Assembly: GCA_041390305.1 (NCBI GenBank)
Contig: JAWKQE010000022.1
Span: 37,220 to 101,219 of the forward strand
Direction of reading: 5' to 3'
DNA: 64,000 nt
Origin: JACKCR01 sp041390305
GTDB lineage: Bacteria; Eisenbacteria; RBG-16-71-46; CAIMUX01
Position numbers and translations under genes: made by a program. Positions within the stretch are counted from its first letter, which is position 1; the number at the start of each line of letters is the position of its first letter. The notes below the pieces were generated by a model, which saw nothing but the letters and a program-made list of their open reading frames with translations, made no database searches and had not been told where the DNA came from. Shown here piece by piece: positions 54,329 through 63,056 of the stretch.

Positions 54329-55350
54329 ACTCGCTCGAGCGGATCCTCGAGGCCGTGCACATGCGCCCGGTCGACCCTGCTCCCGTTGCGCCCGTTCTAC
54401 TCCAGCAGGGCGCGCGGCAACTCGGGATGACTCTGACCGAGTACTTCGGCGACCCGGCCCACGCATTCGAAGGACAGTGTCGCGTGGTCGAACGGTTCGA
54501 CCCGGACGCGGTGTTCGCGATTCCGCATGTCGTCCAGGACGTACTCGGCTGGGGCTCCCCGCTCACCTTCCACCCCGATGGAGCGCCGTCCGTCGGCGGA
54601 ATGGTGATCAAGCGCTACGAAGACATCCCGAGCCTGCCGAAACCGGACCCGACCGCGCATCCCTACCTCGCCAAGACCCTCCGCAACGCGGAACGCCTCG
54701 CCAAGAAGTACGGTGGCGAGAAGCTCGTCGTCGGCGCGGTGATCGGGCCGTTCTCGCTCCACTCGCTCCTCATGGGCATGGGCAAGTCGATCGGGCTCCT
54801 CGTCGAGCACGAAGAGGCCCGCCGTCAGTTCTACCCGATCCTGATGGAGCGGATGATGGACTACACCGTGCGGTGGGCCCAGGCGCAGCTCTCCGCGGGA
54901 TGTCATGTCGTCGTCGTGGCCGAAGGAGTCGCATCCGCGACGCTTCTCCGTGAGAGGACGTTCGTCCAGGATGCGGTCCCCGTGATCCGGGAGTTCGTGC
55001 GCCGCGTGAACGGGCTCGTCGCGTTGGAACTCGTGGGAGACGCGAGCCCCTTCCTCAAGCACCTGGCGGACCTGCCTGTCGCCGTCTTCCTCATCGGATC
55101 GCAGGATCCGCCGCGGGAGGCGAGACGTTCGATCGGCCAGCAGGCGCTGATGGGAAACCTCAACAACCTCAAGCTCATCCACTGGGGACCGGAACGCGTG
55201 GAGTTCGAGGCCCGGCGCGTGCTCGCGGAAGCCGGACCCGGGTTCATCCTCAGCAACCAGGGCCCGGAAGTTCCCTTCGCCGTCCCGGACGAGAACATCG
55301 ATGCACTGATCCGCGCGGCCCGTTCGCGGGCGCAGACGCGCGCGGCGTAG
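54325..55350 (+). CDS. Uroporphyrinogen-decarboxylase/MtaA-family protein lacking zinc ligands
   Basis: 341 residues; ATGA overlap with the previous gene. The TIM-barrel family is clear from 'ALGDPAHAFEGQCRVVERFD'-like helices, 'VIGPFSLHSLLMGMGKSIGL', 'QAQLSAGCHVVVVAEGVAS' and 'FILSNQGPEVPFAVPDENID'. In MtaA-type methyltransferases zinc is held by a His-x-Cys at the strand that here reads 'LVALELVGDASPF' and by a Cys where this protein has 'SNQGPEV'; both are replaced. It also lacks the N-terminal Arg-rich signature of true HemE. It may therefore bind the corrinoid partner without doing thiol methylation. Second gene of the corrinoid module. Confidence 0.85.
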   Translation: MNSLERILEAVHMRPVDPAPVAPVLLQQGARQLGMTLTEYFGDPAHAFEGQCRVVERFDPDAVFAIPHVVQDVLGWGSPLTFHPDGAPSVGGMVIKRYEDIPSLPKPDPTAHPYLAKTLRNAERLAKKYGGEKLVVGAVIGPFSLHSLLMGMGKSIGLLVEHEEARRQFYPILMERMMDYTVRWAQAQLSAGCHVVVVAEGVASATLLRERTFVQDAVPVIREFVRRVNGLVALELVGDASPFLKHLADLPVAVFLIGSQDPPREARRSIGQQALMGNLNNLKLIHWGPERVEFEARRVLAEAGPGFILSNQGPEVPFAVPDENIDALIRAARSRAQTRAA

Positions 55351-55382
55351 CCAGAGATCCTGAACCCCGCTACTCTCTTCCG

Positions 55383-55880
55383 ATGCACCCACAGTCCAAC
55401 GACACCCCGAAGGCACCATCGGTGCTCTTCCTCTGCACCGGCAACTACTACCGCAGCAGGTTCGCCGAAGCCTACTTCCGCCACCTCGCGTCGGAACGGG
55501 GCCTCGCCTGGGAAGCCGACTCGAGCGGCCTCCGGCCGGATCCCCGCAACGAAGGGAACCTCTCGATCCACACCGTGCGCGAGTGCCAAAGGCTCGACAT
55601 CCCGATCGATGCGCGGCCGGCGCGGGTGACGGCGGAGAGCGACTTCCACTCCGCGACCCATGTCGTCGCGGTGAAAGAGAGCGAGCATCGTCCCCTGATG
55701 AGAGAGCTGTACCCGGACTGGGAGAACCGGATCGAGTACTGGGAAGTCCATGACCTCGACGTCGCGCTACCGGGCGATACCCTCGCACGGCTCCGCGCGG
55801 AAGTGGAGCGACTCGTGAGCCGTCTGGCGGGCCCGGGCGCCCCATCCTCCCGGTCCAGCGGCGACGGAACCGCGTCCTAG
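55383..55880 (+). CDS. Low-molecular-weight protein-tyrosine-phosphatase family protein
   Basis: 165 residues from ATG 55383, 32 bases after the UroD-like gene, with no clear ribosome-binding site. The P-loop 'LFLCTGNYYRSRFAEAYFRH' has C-x5-R with Ser-Arg following, as in LMW phosphatases and ArsC-type arsenate reductases. The general acid region reads 'EYWEVHDLDVALPGD', where the usual 'DPY' is replaced by 'VHDLD', so the acid could be the Asp of 'HDLD'. It may dephosphorylate a protein partner in the corrinoid module, or be independent. Confidence 0.85.
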   Translation: MHPQSNDTPKAPSVLFLCTGNYYRSRFAEAYFRHLASERGLAWEADSSGLRPDPRNEGNLSIHTVRECQRLDIPIDARPARVTAESDFHSATHVVAVKESEHRPLMRELYPDWENRIEYWEVHDLDVALPGDTLARLRAEVERLVSRLAGPGAPSSRSSGDGTAS

Positions 55881-55966
55881 CGTCGTCTCCCACGAGTTCG
55901 CGCACTCGCCCCTACCCCGTCCAAGCCACTCGATTTGTCACACCACCTCGCCTAAGCTCCCGAGGA

Positions 55967-57949
55967 ATGGAGACGCTCCTCATCCTCGTGGCGGTGCTGG
56001 CCCTCCTCTCCGGTCCGGTCGCGCTCGTCCTCTCGATTCTCTCGTTCCTCCGGACGAGACGGATGGAGCGTCATCTCCGATCCATCTCCGCCGAGCGAGG
56101 GGAAGCCGCTCCCTGGCACGCAGGGGACGACAGGGCCGCGCGACCAGCTGCGACAACCACTGCGGCGACGGGGACAGCGACGTCGGTCCCACCACCTCTC
56201 TCGACAGCGACCACGCGCAGGGACCCGACCCAACCAGGACCCGCGGCACCGGAACCGACCGGTGCCGCCCGAGGACCCTCGGGCCCGTTCCCTCCGGCCA
56301 CGACTCGAACCCAGGCACCGACCCGGGACCTCGAGTCACGCATCGGCGGCGAATGGCTGACGTGGATCGGCGTGCTCGCGATCTTCTTCGGCACGGCGTT
56401 CTTCCTCGCGGTGAAGCTCGGCGAACATCCGCTGGCCGGTCAGGGACAGGTCTGGGTGGGACTCGGTGTCGCGGTCGCGTTCCTCGGAACCGGACGGTTC
56501 GTGGCCGGACGGAGCGGACTCTTCCTCGGGCAGGGACTCCTCGGCGGCGGAACCGCACTCGTCTTCCTCTCGATCTTCGCGGCCTCGGCCTTCCATCACA
56601 TCATCGGTTCGACGACCGCATACCTGCTCCTCGCCGGGGCCGCACTCCTCGGCTCCGTCCTCGCGTTGGCGGAAGGATCACGCACCGTCGCGGGGCTCAC
56701 GTTGACGGGCGCACTCTTCACTCCGATCCTCCTCGAGCCCACGTCCGCCCATCCGCTCTTCTTCCCCTACCTCGCGTTCGTCAACCTCGACGCAATCCTC
56801 GTCCGCATCCGGAAGAACTGGCCGGGCCTGGTCCTCGGTGCCTTCGTCGGCACGACCTTTCTCGTCCTCTTCTGGTGGGACGAGTTCTTCGGTCCGAACA
56901 CGCAGGTGCAGGCGCTCGCGGGAGTCGGCGTTCTCTGGCTCCTCTACGTAGCGTTGCCGTTCGTCACGCGAACGGCCCACCCGGTCTGGCGACTCGCGAG
57001 TAGCGTCCTCGTCCTCGCGAACGGCGGAGCCGGCGCACTCTTCCTCTGGGGCTGGCTCGACGACCTGTCCTATCTCCGTGGCATCGCCATCGCGCTTCTC
57101 GGACTGATCTACGTCGTCCTCGGACGCCTCGCGCCGAAGACTCCCGATTTCGACGCGGACGAGCACGGCAGGGCCGACTTGCGCGACAGCGCCAACGCCG
57201 CCCTCACCCCAGGACGCAGCAATGCCATCCACATCGTCTACGAACTGACTGGGCTCGCGCTCGGCGCGATCGCACTCCCGATCCACTTCGACCTCGAGAC
57301 CGTCACCGTCGGTTGGGCGCTCCTCGCCTTCGTGCTGGTCCACCTCGGCGTCTCGCGCGGCGCGGTCGGGCACAGGTTGCTCGGATACCTCGTGCTCGCA
57401 TTCGCGCTCTTCCACCACGGTCTCTTCGACCTCGAGACCTCTGGCCTCTTCCATCGCCATCACGGCGGGGACCTCGGTGCCCAATGGGTCGCCGGCCTCG
57501 TCACGGCCATCGCCATCCTCGCCATCGCGTGGCGTCTCCAGAGAGCGCGCAGGGACGGAGCCGAGCTCCTTCCGTGGGAGGAGCGGTCGGGAACGCCCCT
57601 CGTTCTGCTCTCCTCCGCGTTCGTCCTCTACCTGCTCTCGATACAGGTCTGGCGAGGACTCGTTGGAAGTGGTGAGCGTCGGGCTCTGCTCGGCCTTTCG
57701 CTCACGTGGGCGCTCTACGGCGGAGTGCTGATCGGGATCGGATTCCTGAGGAGATACCGTCCCCTGTGGCTCGCCGGAGTCGGGCTGCTCCTCGCACTCG
57801 TCGCGAAGGTATTCACGCTCGACATCAGTGTTCTCGACCGCGGAGAGAGGATCACGTCGTTCATCGGGGTCGGTGTGCTTCTCCTCGTCATCTCTCTCCT
57901 CTACCAACGCGGAAGACGACGGCCGTCCGGCGGGAAGGAAGACGTGTGA
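55967..57949 (+). CDS. DUF2339 polytopic membrane protein
   Basis: 660 residues. One N-terminal helix, a cytoplasmic or periplasmic Pro/Thr/Ala-rich linker (about 45-125), then 'DLESRIGGEWLTWIGVLAIF' (the DUF2339 entry motif) and about eighteen further helices to the end. 'GLFLGQGLLGGGTALVFLSI' and 'TLTGALFTPILL' are family blocks. Function of DUF2339 is unknown; it commonly neighbours DUF3999, as here (TGATG overlap with the next gene). A role in cell-envelope assembly is often suspected from context. Confidence 0.9.
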   Translation: METLLILVAVLALLSGPVALVLSILSFLRTRRMERHLRSISAERGEAAPWHAGDDRAARPAATTTAATGTATSVPPPLSTATTRRDPTQPGPAAPEPTGAARGPSGPFPPATTRTQAPTRDLESRIGGEWLTWIGVLAIFFGTAFFLAVKLGEHPLAGQGQVWVGLGVAVAFLGTGRFVAGRSGLFLGQGLLGGGTALVFLSIFAASAFHHIIGSTTAYLLLAGAALLGSVLALAEGSRTVAGLTLTGALFTPILLEPTSAHPLFFPYLAFVNLDAILVRIRKNWPGLVLGAFVGTTFLVLFWWDEFFGPNTQVQALAGVGVLWLLYVALPFVTRTAHPVWRLASSVLVLANGGAGALFLWGWLDDLSYLRGIAIALLGLIYVVLGRLAPKTPDFDADEHGRADLRDSANAALTPGRSNAIHIVYELTGLALGAIALPIHFDLETVTVGWALLAFVLVHLGVSRGAVGHRLLGYLVLAFALFHHGLFDLETSGLFHRHHGGDLGAQWVAGLVTAIAILAIAWRLQRARRDGAELLPWEERSGTPLVLLSSAFVLYLLSIQVWRGLVGSGERRALLGLSLTWALYGGVLIGIGFLRRYRPLWLAGVGLLLALVAKVFTLDISVLDRGERITSFIGVGVLLLVISLLYQRGRRRPSGGKEDV

Positions 57950-59355
57950 TGACGCGGTTCGCGCATGCGCTCGAGAAGGCGCGAGTTCAGTCCTCCGCGC
58001 GTGCGGGATCGTCCGTGCGGAGCGGCGCTGCGGCCCGTGCTGGTCTCGCCGGCTCTGTAGCGCTCCTCGCGCTGTCCTCGGTCTCTGCCGTCCACGCGGA
58101 AAGCGATCCGGATGCCCGCGCCCAGGCGTTCGCGCGAACGATCGAACTCTCGACGAGCGCAGCTCACGTATCTGACACCGCGGACGCGACGGAGACGATC
58201 GACACGACGGACACCGCGGACGGGCCGAATGCACCGGAGACGTGGGCGGAGGTGACGCTCGACGACGAGATCCGGATCCGCTCGGCCGAGGACCTCCGGG
58301 ACATCCTGATCGTCGACGGGTCCGGGAAGGTACTTCCGCAACGGTTCCGTGCCGTCAGCGCCATGGATACCCACTGGGACGAACTCCTCCGGATCGACGT
58401 CGACTGGCGCGAGGATCCGGGTCGCGGCTGGTTCGCGGATCTCGAGTCCCCGGACGTCCCCCCGCGGAGCCTGCTCGTCTTCTCAGATCCGGGCATCCGA
58501 CTCGAGGAGTGGAGGCAGGAGGACGGCCGTGGTAGCAACCTGTTCGCGGAGCGGCGTCACGTCCCGGACCTCGAGAGCCGGTTCGCGGGAAGCGGGTTCT
58601 CGGCGTTCGTGGTCGACGAAGGAGTCCCGCGCTATCGCGCCTACGTGTCCTCGCTCGCGCGTCGTCCGGACGGAGAGGCGGTCCTCTATGCCGAGAGGCG
58701 GGAGCAGACCGAACTCGAAGAGGTGGGGTTCCGACAGCGCGATGCCGGCTCGATGACGAACCGGTCCAGCCTGATCGTGGAGCTGGACGGACCCGCCCGG
58801 GCCATCTCCCAGCTGCGGGTCCGGGTGGATGGAGAGCTCCGCGGCGGGCTGCAGCTGGAAACCGAGGTAGCGGATCCGGACGGATCCCGCGAGTGGGTCC
58901 GCCCCCCGGATCAGGATCTCCGGATCGTGGCGCGCGACGGAGCGGCGGGAGAGTGGACGATCGACTGCCCGAGCCCGCGACATGCACAGAGGCTCCGGCT
59001 CCACGGAAGCTCCTGGCCGAGTTCGGACTACGTTCGGGTCGTCTCGATCCTCGCGGTGCCGGATCGGATCGAGTTCCTCCCCGGCGGCAGGCCGCCCTAC
59101 CGGCTGCTCTACGGCGACGAGCAGGCACAGGCACGGCGCGCCACCGTGCTCCCGCCGGCGGTGCTGATCGAAGCGCGAACCGCGACCCGGCTCGGGCCGG
59201 AGGAGGCGAACCCATTCCACGAGTCCCCGCGTGGGTTCGAATGGCTGCGCCGCCACCCCGCGGTGCTCTCCGGTGCCCTCTTCGCCGTGCTCGCACTCCT
59301 CGCCGTCCTGGCCCTCACCGGGAGGCGCCCCAGGGGCCAGACGAGCGGAGGCTGA
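57949..59355 (+). CDS. DUF3999-type exported membrane-anchored protein
   Basis: 468 residues from ATG 57949, overlapping the DUF2339 stop. A signal helix (AGLAGSVALLALSSVSAVHA, cut near 50), a Thr/Asp/Ala-rich linker ('DTADATETIDTTDTADG') and beta-sandwich modules ('TWAEVTLDDEIRIRSAEDLR', 'SLLVFSDPGIRLEEW'), ending in a single membrane helix at about 440-460 ('GALFAVLALLAVLALTG') and a basic tail. This gives a mostly periplasmic protein tethered at its C-terminus. The DUF3999 assignment rests on layout and partner, less on exact motifs. Confidence 0.75.
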   Translation: MTRFAHALEKARVQSSARAGSSVRSGAAARAGLAGSVALLALSSVSAVHAESDPDARAQAFARTIELSTSAAHVSDTADATETIDTTDTADGPNAPETWAEVTLDDEIRIRSAEDLRDILIVDGSGKVLPQRFRAVSAMDTHWDELLRIDVDWREDPGRGWFADLESPDVPPRSLLVFSDPGIRLEEWRQEDGRGSNLFAERRHVPDLESRFAGSGFSAFVVDEGVPRYRAYVSSLARRPDGEAVLYAERREQTELEEVGFRQRDAGSMTNRSSLIVELDGPARAISQLRVRVDGELRGGLQLETEVADPDGSREWVRPPDQDLRIVARDGAAGEWTIDCPSPRHAQRLRLHGSSWPSSDYVRVVSILAVPDRIEFLPGGRPPYRLLYGDEQAQARRATVLPPAVLIEARTATRLGPEEANPFHESPRGFEWLRRHPAVLSGALFAVLALLAVLALTGRRPRGQTSGG

Positions 59356-59411
59356 CCGGGCCGGAGGCGAAGCGGGCCGTTCGACCGCGCTACCGCCTGC
59401 CTGCCTTGGCC

Positions 59412-59440
59412 TTGACCCCTCCCAGGGGTGTTCCTATACT
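59412..59440 (+). promoter_or_regulatory. Strong sigma-70-type promoter for the Gld-like operon
   Basis: -35 TTGACC (59412-59417), 17-base spacer, -10 TATACT (59435-59440). Predicted start near 59447, just before a T-run. Confidence 0.8.
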
Positions 59441-59446
59441 CCATTT

Positions 59447-59684
59447 TTCGTGCCCTCCGGACGTTCCTCTCCATGCTGGAAGGTCCCCAATCGGAGCTGT
59501 GTGGAGGGCACATCGGGCGGCGCCCCGTGCGGCACACGGTGCTCGGCCGGACGCCCCAACCAACCCGGCGGATCACATCGAGAATCGCTTATGGACCCTC
59601 GAGTGCGGTTCGGGGTTGGACGCCTCCGTGCGGCCGAAAGAACGGCTGCCAACAGATCGACACGCAGATGGAGAGCGAGGAGCC
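59447..59684 (+). promoter_or_regulatory. Long, apparently structured 5' leader
   Basis: About 238 bases from predicted transcription start to ATG 59685. A 9-bp exact stem joins 59450-59458 to 59503-59511, and a small hairpin lies at 59525-59539. No gene with a ribosome-binding site is visible inside it. A leader of this length with early pairing suggests regulation by RNA structure; no known riboswitch core was recognised. Confidence 0.45.
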
Positions 59685-60620
59685 ATGATCGAGGTTGAGA
59701 ATCTGACCAAAACCTACGGTCCGACCGTCGCCGTCGACGGAATCTCCTTTCAGATCCCGAAGGGCGAAGTCGTGGGATTCCTGGGCCCGAACGGCGCCGG
59801 AAAGACGACGACGATGCGGATCCTGACCTGCTACCTCCCGGCGGACTCCGGGGCCGCGCGGGTCGCGGGCTACGACACGTTCACCGAACCAGTCGAGGTG
59901 AGACGGCGGATCGGGTACCTCCCCGAGAGCGCACCGGTGTACGCCGAACTCGGCATCGTCGAGTATCTGCAGTTCGTCGCGGAGATCCGGGGGATCCCGA
60001 AGAGCGAGCGGGAGTCACGGATCGCGCGGGCGATCGAGCGGACGGCGCTCGGTCCGATGATCCACAAAGACATCGGCCAGCTGTCGAAGGGATACCGTCA
60101 GCGCGTCGGGCTCGCCGCAACCCTGATCCACGACCCCGAAGTGCTCGTGCTCGACGAGCCGACCACCGGTCTCGACCCGAACCAGATCATCGAGATCCGG
60201 CAGCTCATCCGCGAGATCGGCCGTGAGAAGACGGTCATCCTCTCGACGCACATCCTCCCCGAGGTCGAAGCGACCTGCGACCGTGTCCTCATCATCAATC
60301 AGGGCCGGATCGTCGCGAGCGGCACGCCCGCGGAGCTGACGAGGGCGGCCGAGGGGAAGGTCGTCTGCAGGGTCGGCTTCCGGGCCGAACCCGCGATCGT
60401 CGAACCCGCCCTGCGCGCCGCTCCCGGAATCGAGGAGCTGCTCCCGCTCGACACGGGCACGAACGGAACCTGCCGCTACGAGATCTCGTCGAGAGAACAC
60501 GACATCGCCGAGCGCGTGTTCCATCTCGCGGTCGGGAACGGCTGGACCCTGAACGAACTGCACACCGAGCGCCTCAGCCTCGAGCAGGTCTTCACCCAGC
60601 TCACCTTGGGAGACAAGTAG
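59685..60620 (+). CDS. ABC transporter ATP-binding protein (GldA-like)
   Basis: 311 residues; 'gaggag' precedes ATG 59685. Walker A 'GPNGAGKTT' near 36, Q-loop, signature 'LSKGYRQRVGLA' near 134 and Walker B 'VLVLDEPTTGLDP' near 154, then a C-terminal domain ('RVGFRAEPAIVEPALRAAPG', 'LSLEQVFTQLTLGDK') as in ABC-2 importers/exporters of the GldA and NosF group. It works with the permease at 60623 and the large GldG-like protein at 61345. In Bacteroidetes such sets are tied to gliding, but homologues occur in many non-gliding bacteria and export an unknown substrate. Confidence 0.93.
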   Translation: MIEVENLTKTYGPTVAVDGISFQIPKGEVVGFLGPNGAGKTTTMRILTCYLPADSGAARVAGYDTFTEPVEVRRRIGYLPESAPVYAELGIVEYLQFVAEIRGIPKSERESRIARAIERTALGPMIHKDIGQLSKGYRQRVGLAATLIHDPEVLVLDEPTTGLDPNQIIEIRQLIREIGREKTVILSTHILPEVEATCDRVLIINQGRIVASGTPAELTRAAEGKVVCRVGFRAEPAIVEPALRAAPGIEELLPLDTGTNGTCRYEISSREHDIAERVFHLAVGNGWTLNELHTERLSLEQVFTQLTLGDK

Positions 60621-60622
60621 TC

Positions 60623-61345
60623 ATGAGTGCTATCGCCAGCGTCGCGAAGAAGGAGTTCCGGGCGTTCTTCCAATCGCCCATCGCCTACGTCTTCATCACG
60701 CTCTTCCTGGTCCTCTCGCTCTGGATCTTCTTCTTCCTGAGCAACTTCTTCCTCATCGGGCAGTCGACCCTCCGGACTCTGTTCGACTGGATCCCGATCA
60801 CGTTCCTCATCTTCGTCCCTGCGGTCACGATGCGGATGTGGGCGGAGGAGCAGAAACTCGGGACGGCCGAGATCCTCCTCACCTTCCCCGTGCGGGACTG
60901 GGAGGTGGTCCTCGGGAAGTTCCTCGCCGGACTCTCCTTCCTCGCGGTCGCCATCCTGCTCACGCTTCCACTCGCGGGAACGATCGCCTGGCTCGGCAAT
61001 CCGGACGACGGCGCCGTCGTCGCGGGGTACCTCGGATCGCTTCTCGTCGGCGCGACCTACCTCGCGATCGGCCTCTGGGTCTCGTCGCTCACGCAGAACC
61101 AGATCGTGGCGTTCCTCATCTCCGTGATCCTCTGCTTCGTCCTCTACATCGTGGGAGTGCCGATCGTGCTCGCCTCGCTCCCGGACTGGCTCGTCCCGTT
61201 CGTGGCGCAGCTCAGCCTCGGATCACACTTCGACTCCATGGGCCGCGGAGTGATCGACTCGCGGGACGTCATCTACTACGTCTCGATCATCTTCTTCTTC
61301 CTCTTCCTCAACGTTCAGACCATCGCGAGCAGGAGGTGGAGCTGA
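60623..61345 (+). CDS. ABC-2 permease (GldF-like)
   Basis: 240 residues, six helices; start two bases after the ATPase stop. 'VAKKEFRAFFQSPIAYVFIT' and 'WAEEQKLGTAEILLTFPVRD' are GldF/ABC-2 signatures. Residues 'WEVVLGKFLAGLSFLAVAIL' form the third helix entry. It overlaps the next gene by one base (TGATG). Membrane half of the transporter. Confidence 0.93.
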   Translation: MSAIASVAKKEFRAFFQSPIAYVFITLFLVLSLWIFFFLSNFFLIGQSTLRTLFDWIPITFLIFVPAVTMRMWAEEQKLGTAEILLTFPVRDWEVVLGKFLAGLSFLAVAILLTLPLAGTIAWLGNPDDGAVVAGYLGSLLVGATYLAIGLWVSSLTQNQIVAFLISVILCFVLYIVGVPIVLASLPDWLVPFVAQLSLGSHFDSMGRGVIDSRDVIYYVSIIFFFLFLNVQTIASRRWS

Positions 61346-63039
61346 TGTCCAAGGTGAAGTACGGAGTCAATTCGACCGTCCTCGTCCTCGTCGTCGCCGG
61401 CATCCTGATCGCAATCAACGTGATCGGATCCCGCGTCTTCACGCGTCTCGACCTCACCGAAGGCAAGGAGTTCACGATCTCCGACGCGACCAAGGGGATC
61501 CTCCATCGTCTGGACGACGTCGTGAACTGCAAGGTCTACATGAGCGGGAAGCTGCCTGACCAGATCACCACGCTCGAACAAACGGTGGAAGACATCCTCA
61601 AGGAGTACGAGGTCTACTCGGACGGCAAGCTCCGCGTGCAGTACATCGATCCGACGGACGACGAAGACGCGAAGGGTGCCGCCCAGGCCGCGGGGATCCC
61701 CCAGCTCCAGGTCAACGTCTACGAGCAGGATCAGTACCAGATCCAGAACGTCTATCTCGGCGCCGCCATCGAGTACGGCGGGAAGACGGAAACGATCCCG
61801 GTCCTCGACACGAACACGCTCGAGTACGACATGTCGTCCGCGATCGTGAAGCTGACGATGGACGAGAAGCCGTACATCGGATTCCTCCAGGGACACGGTG
61901 AGAAGGTCGTCTACCAGGACCTCAAGACGCTGCCGCAGCTCCTCCAGGATCGCTACTCGGTCCGCCCGGTCGACCTCTCGGGCGGTTCGGTTCCCGTTCC
62001 CGCGAACATCGACGTGCTCGTCATCGGCGGCGCCGAGGGGATCACGGAGCGGGAGAAGTACGAGATCGACCAGTTCGTCATGCGGGGCGGCCGCCTCGTC
62101 GTGCTCGACAACGTCGTCTCCCTGATCGAGACCGATGGCCTCTCCGCGCAGCCGAGGGAGTCGGGGATTCGGGACCTGGTCGCCTTCTACGGATGTGAGA
62201 TCGAGCCGGCGCTCGTCATGGAGCATCCGCGCTACTCGGGGCAGGCCCGCTTCAGCCAGGGATTCCTCTCCTACATCGTCCCCTACCCGCTCTGGCCAAA
62301 GGGCGCGCCGGGTCTCCTCAACCCGAACAACCCGATCACGGCCCAGCTCGAGTCGACCCTGATGCCGTTCACCGCGCCTCTCCGTCTCCACGTGCCGGGT
62401 GACGAAGACGCGGAACTCGACCGCGAGAAGGCAGAGGACGAGGGGCTGCCCACACCATCCAACCCGAACCTCGGCAAGGACCAACCGGACGTGGAGGGCG
62501 TCGTCCTCGTGCGGACGACGGAGCGCGCCTGGATCCAGTCCGGGAGCTACGACCTCGATCCGCAGTCTCCGGCCATGCAGCAGCCACCGGCCACCGGCGA
62601 GAGCTATCCGCTCGTCGTCGGCCTGACCGGGAAGTTCCGGAGCTTCTTCGCGAACCGCCCGATCCCCGTGGCACCGGGGTCGGACGGGGCTTCCATGGCC
62701 GCGGCCGACTCGACGATCACGGAGAGCGTGGAGACCCAGATGCTGATCGCGGGCAACTCCAACTTCATCACGGACCAGTTCCTCGGCATGCACCCGGAGA
62801 ACTCGCTCCTCATCCAGAACGCGCTCGACTGGATGACCCTCGGCAACGACCTCATCGCCATCCGCTCCCGTGGAGCGACGGCGCGTCCGTTCGAACACGA
62901 ACTCTCGAACGGCCAGAAGGCAGCGATCAAGTACGCGAACACGTTCGGCATCGCCGGACTCGTCGTCCTGCTCGGACTCGTCTGGAACGCAGCCCGCCGT
63001 CGCTCGCGGCAGCAGCTGCGTGATCGTTACACGGTCTGA
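61345..63039 (+). CDS. GldG-like ABC-associated exported protein
   Basis: 564 residues. An N-terminal helix (STVLVLVVAGILIAINVIGS), 'RLDLTEGKEFTISDATKGIL' (the GldG/ABC-type_uncharacterised_sugar-transport entry), a large periplasmic region with DUF4350-like block 'VLVIGGAEGITEREKYEIDQ', and a C-terminal helix ('GIAGLVVLLGLVWNAARRRS'). So it is a periplasmic domain tethered at both ends. Residues about 350-385 are an acidic loop. Works with the two ABC genes before it and the DUF4340 protein after it. Confidence 0.92.
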   Translation: MSKVKYGVNSTVLVLVVAGILIAINVIGSRVFTRLDLTEGKEFTISDATKGILHRLDDVVNCKVYMSGKLPDQITTLEQTVEDILKEYEVYSDGKLRVQYIDPTDDEDAKGAAQAAGIPQLQVNVYEQDQYQIQNVYLGAAIEYGGKTETIPVLDTNTLEYDMSSAIVKLTMDEKPYIGFLQGHGEKVVYQDLKTLPQLLQDRYSVRPVDLSGGSVPVPANIDVLVIGGAEGITEREKYEIDQFVMRGGRLVVLDNVVSLIETDGLSAQPRESGIRDLVAFYGCEIEPALVMEHPRYSGQARFSQGFLSYIVPYPLWPKGAPGLLNPNNPITAQLESTLMPFTAPLRLHVPGDEDAELDREKAEDEGLPTPSNPNLGKDQPDVEGVVLVRTTERAWIQSGSYDLDPQSPAMQQPPATGESYPLVVGLTGKFRSFFANRPIPVAPGSDGASMAAADSTITESVETQMLIAGNSNFITDQFLGMHPENSLLIQNALDWMTLGNDLIAIRSRGATARPFEHELSNGQKAAIKYANTFGIAGLVVLLGLVWNAARRRSRQQLRDRYTV

Positions 63040-63056
63040 GAGAGGAGGAATCGACC

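Noticed and set aside
59428..59688. A leader peptide of about 86 codons before the GldA-like gene
   Set aside because: It lacks an ATG with a ribosome-binding site and shows no coding character; the region is better read as untranslated leader.
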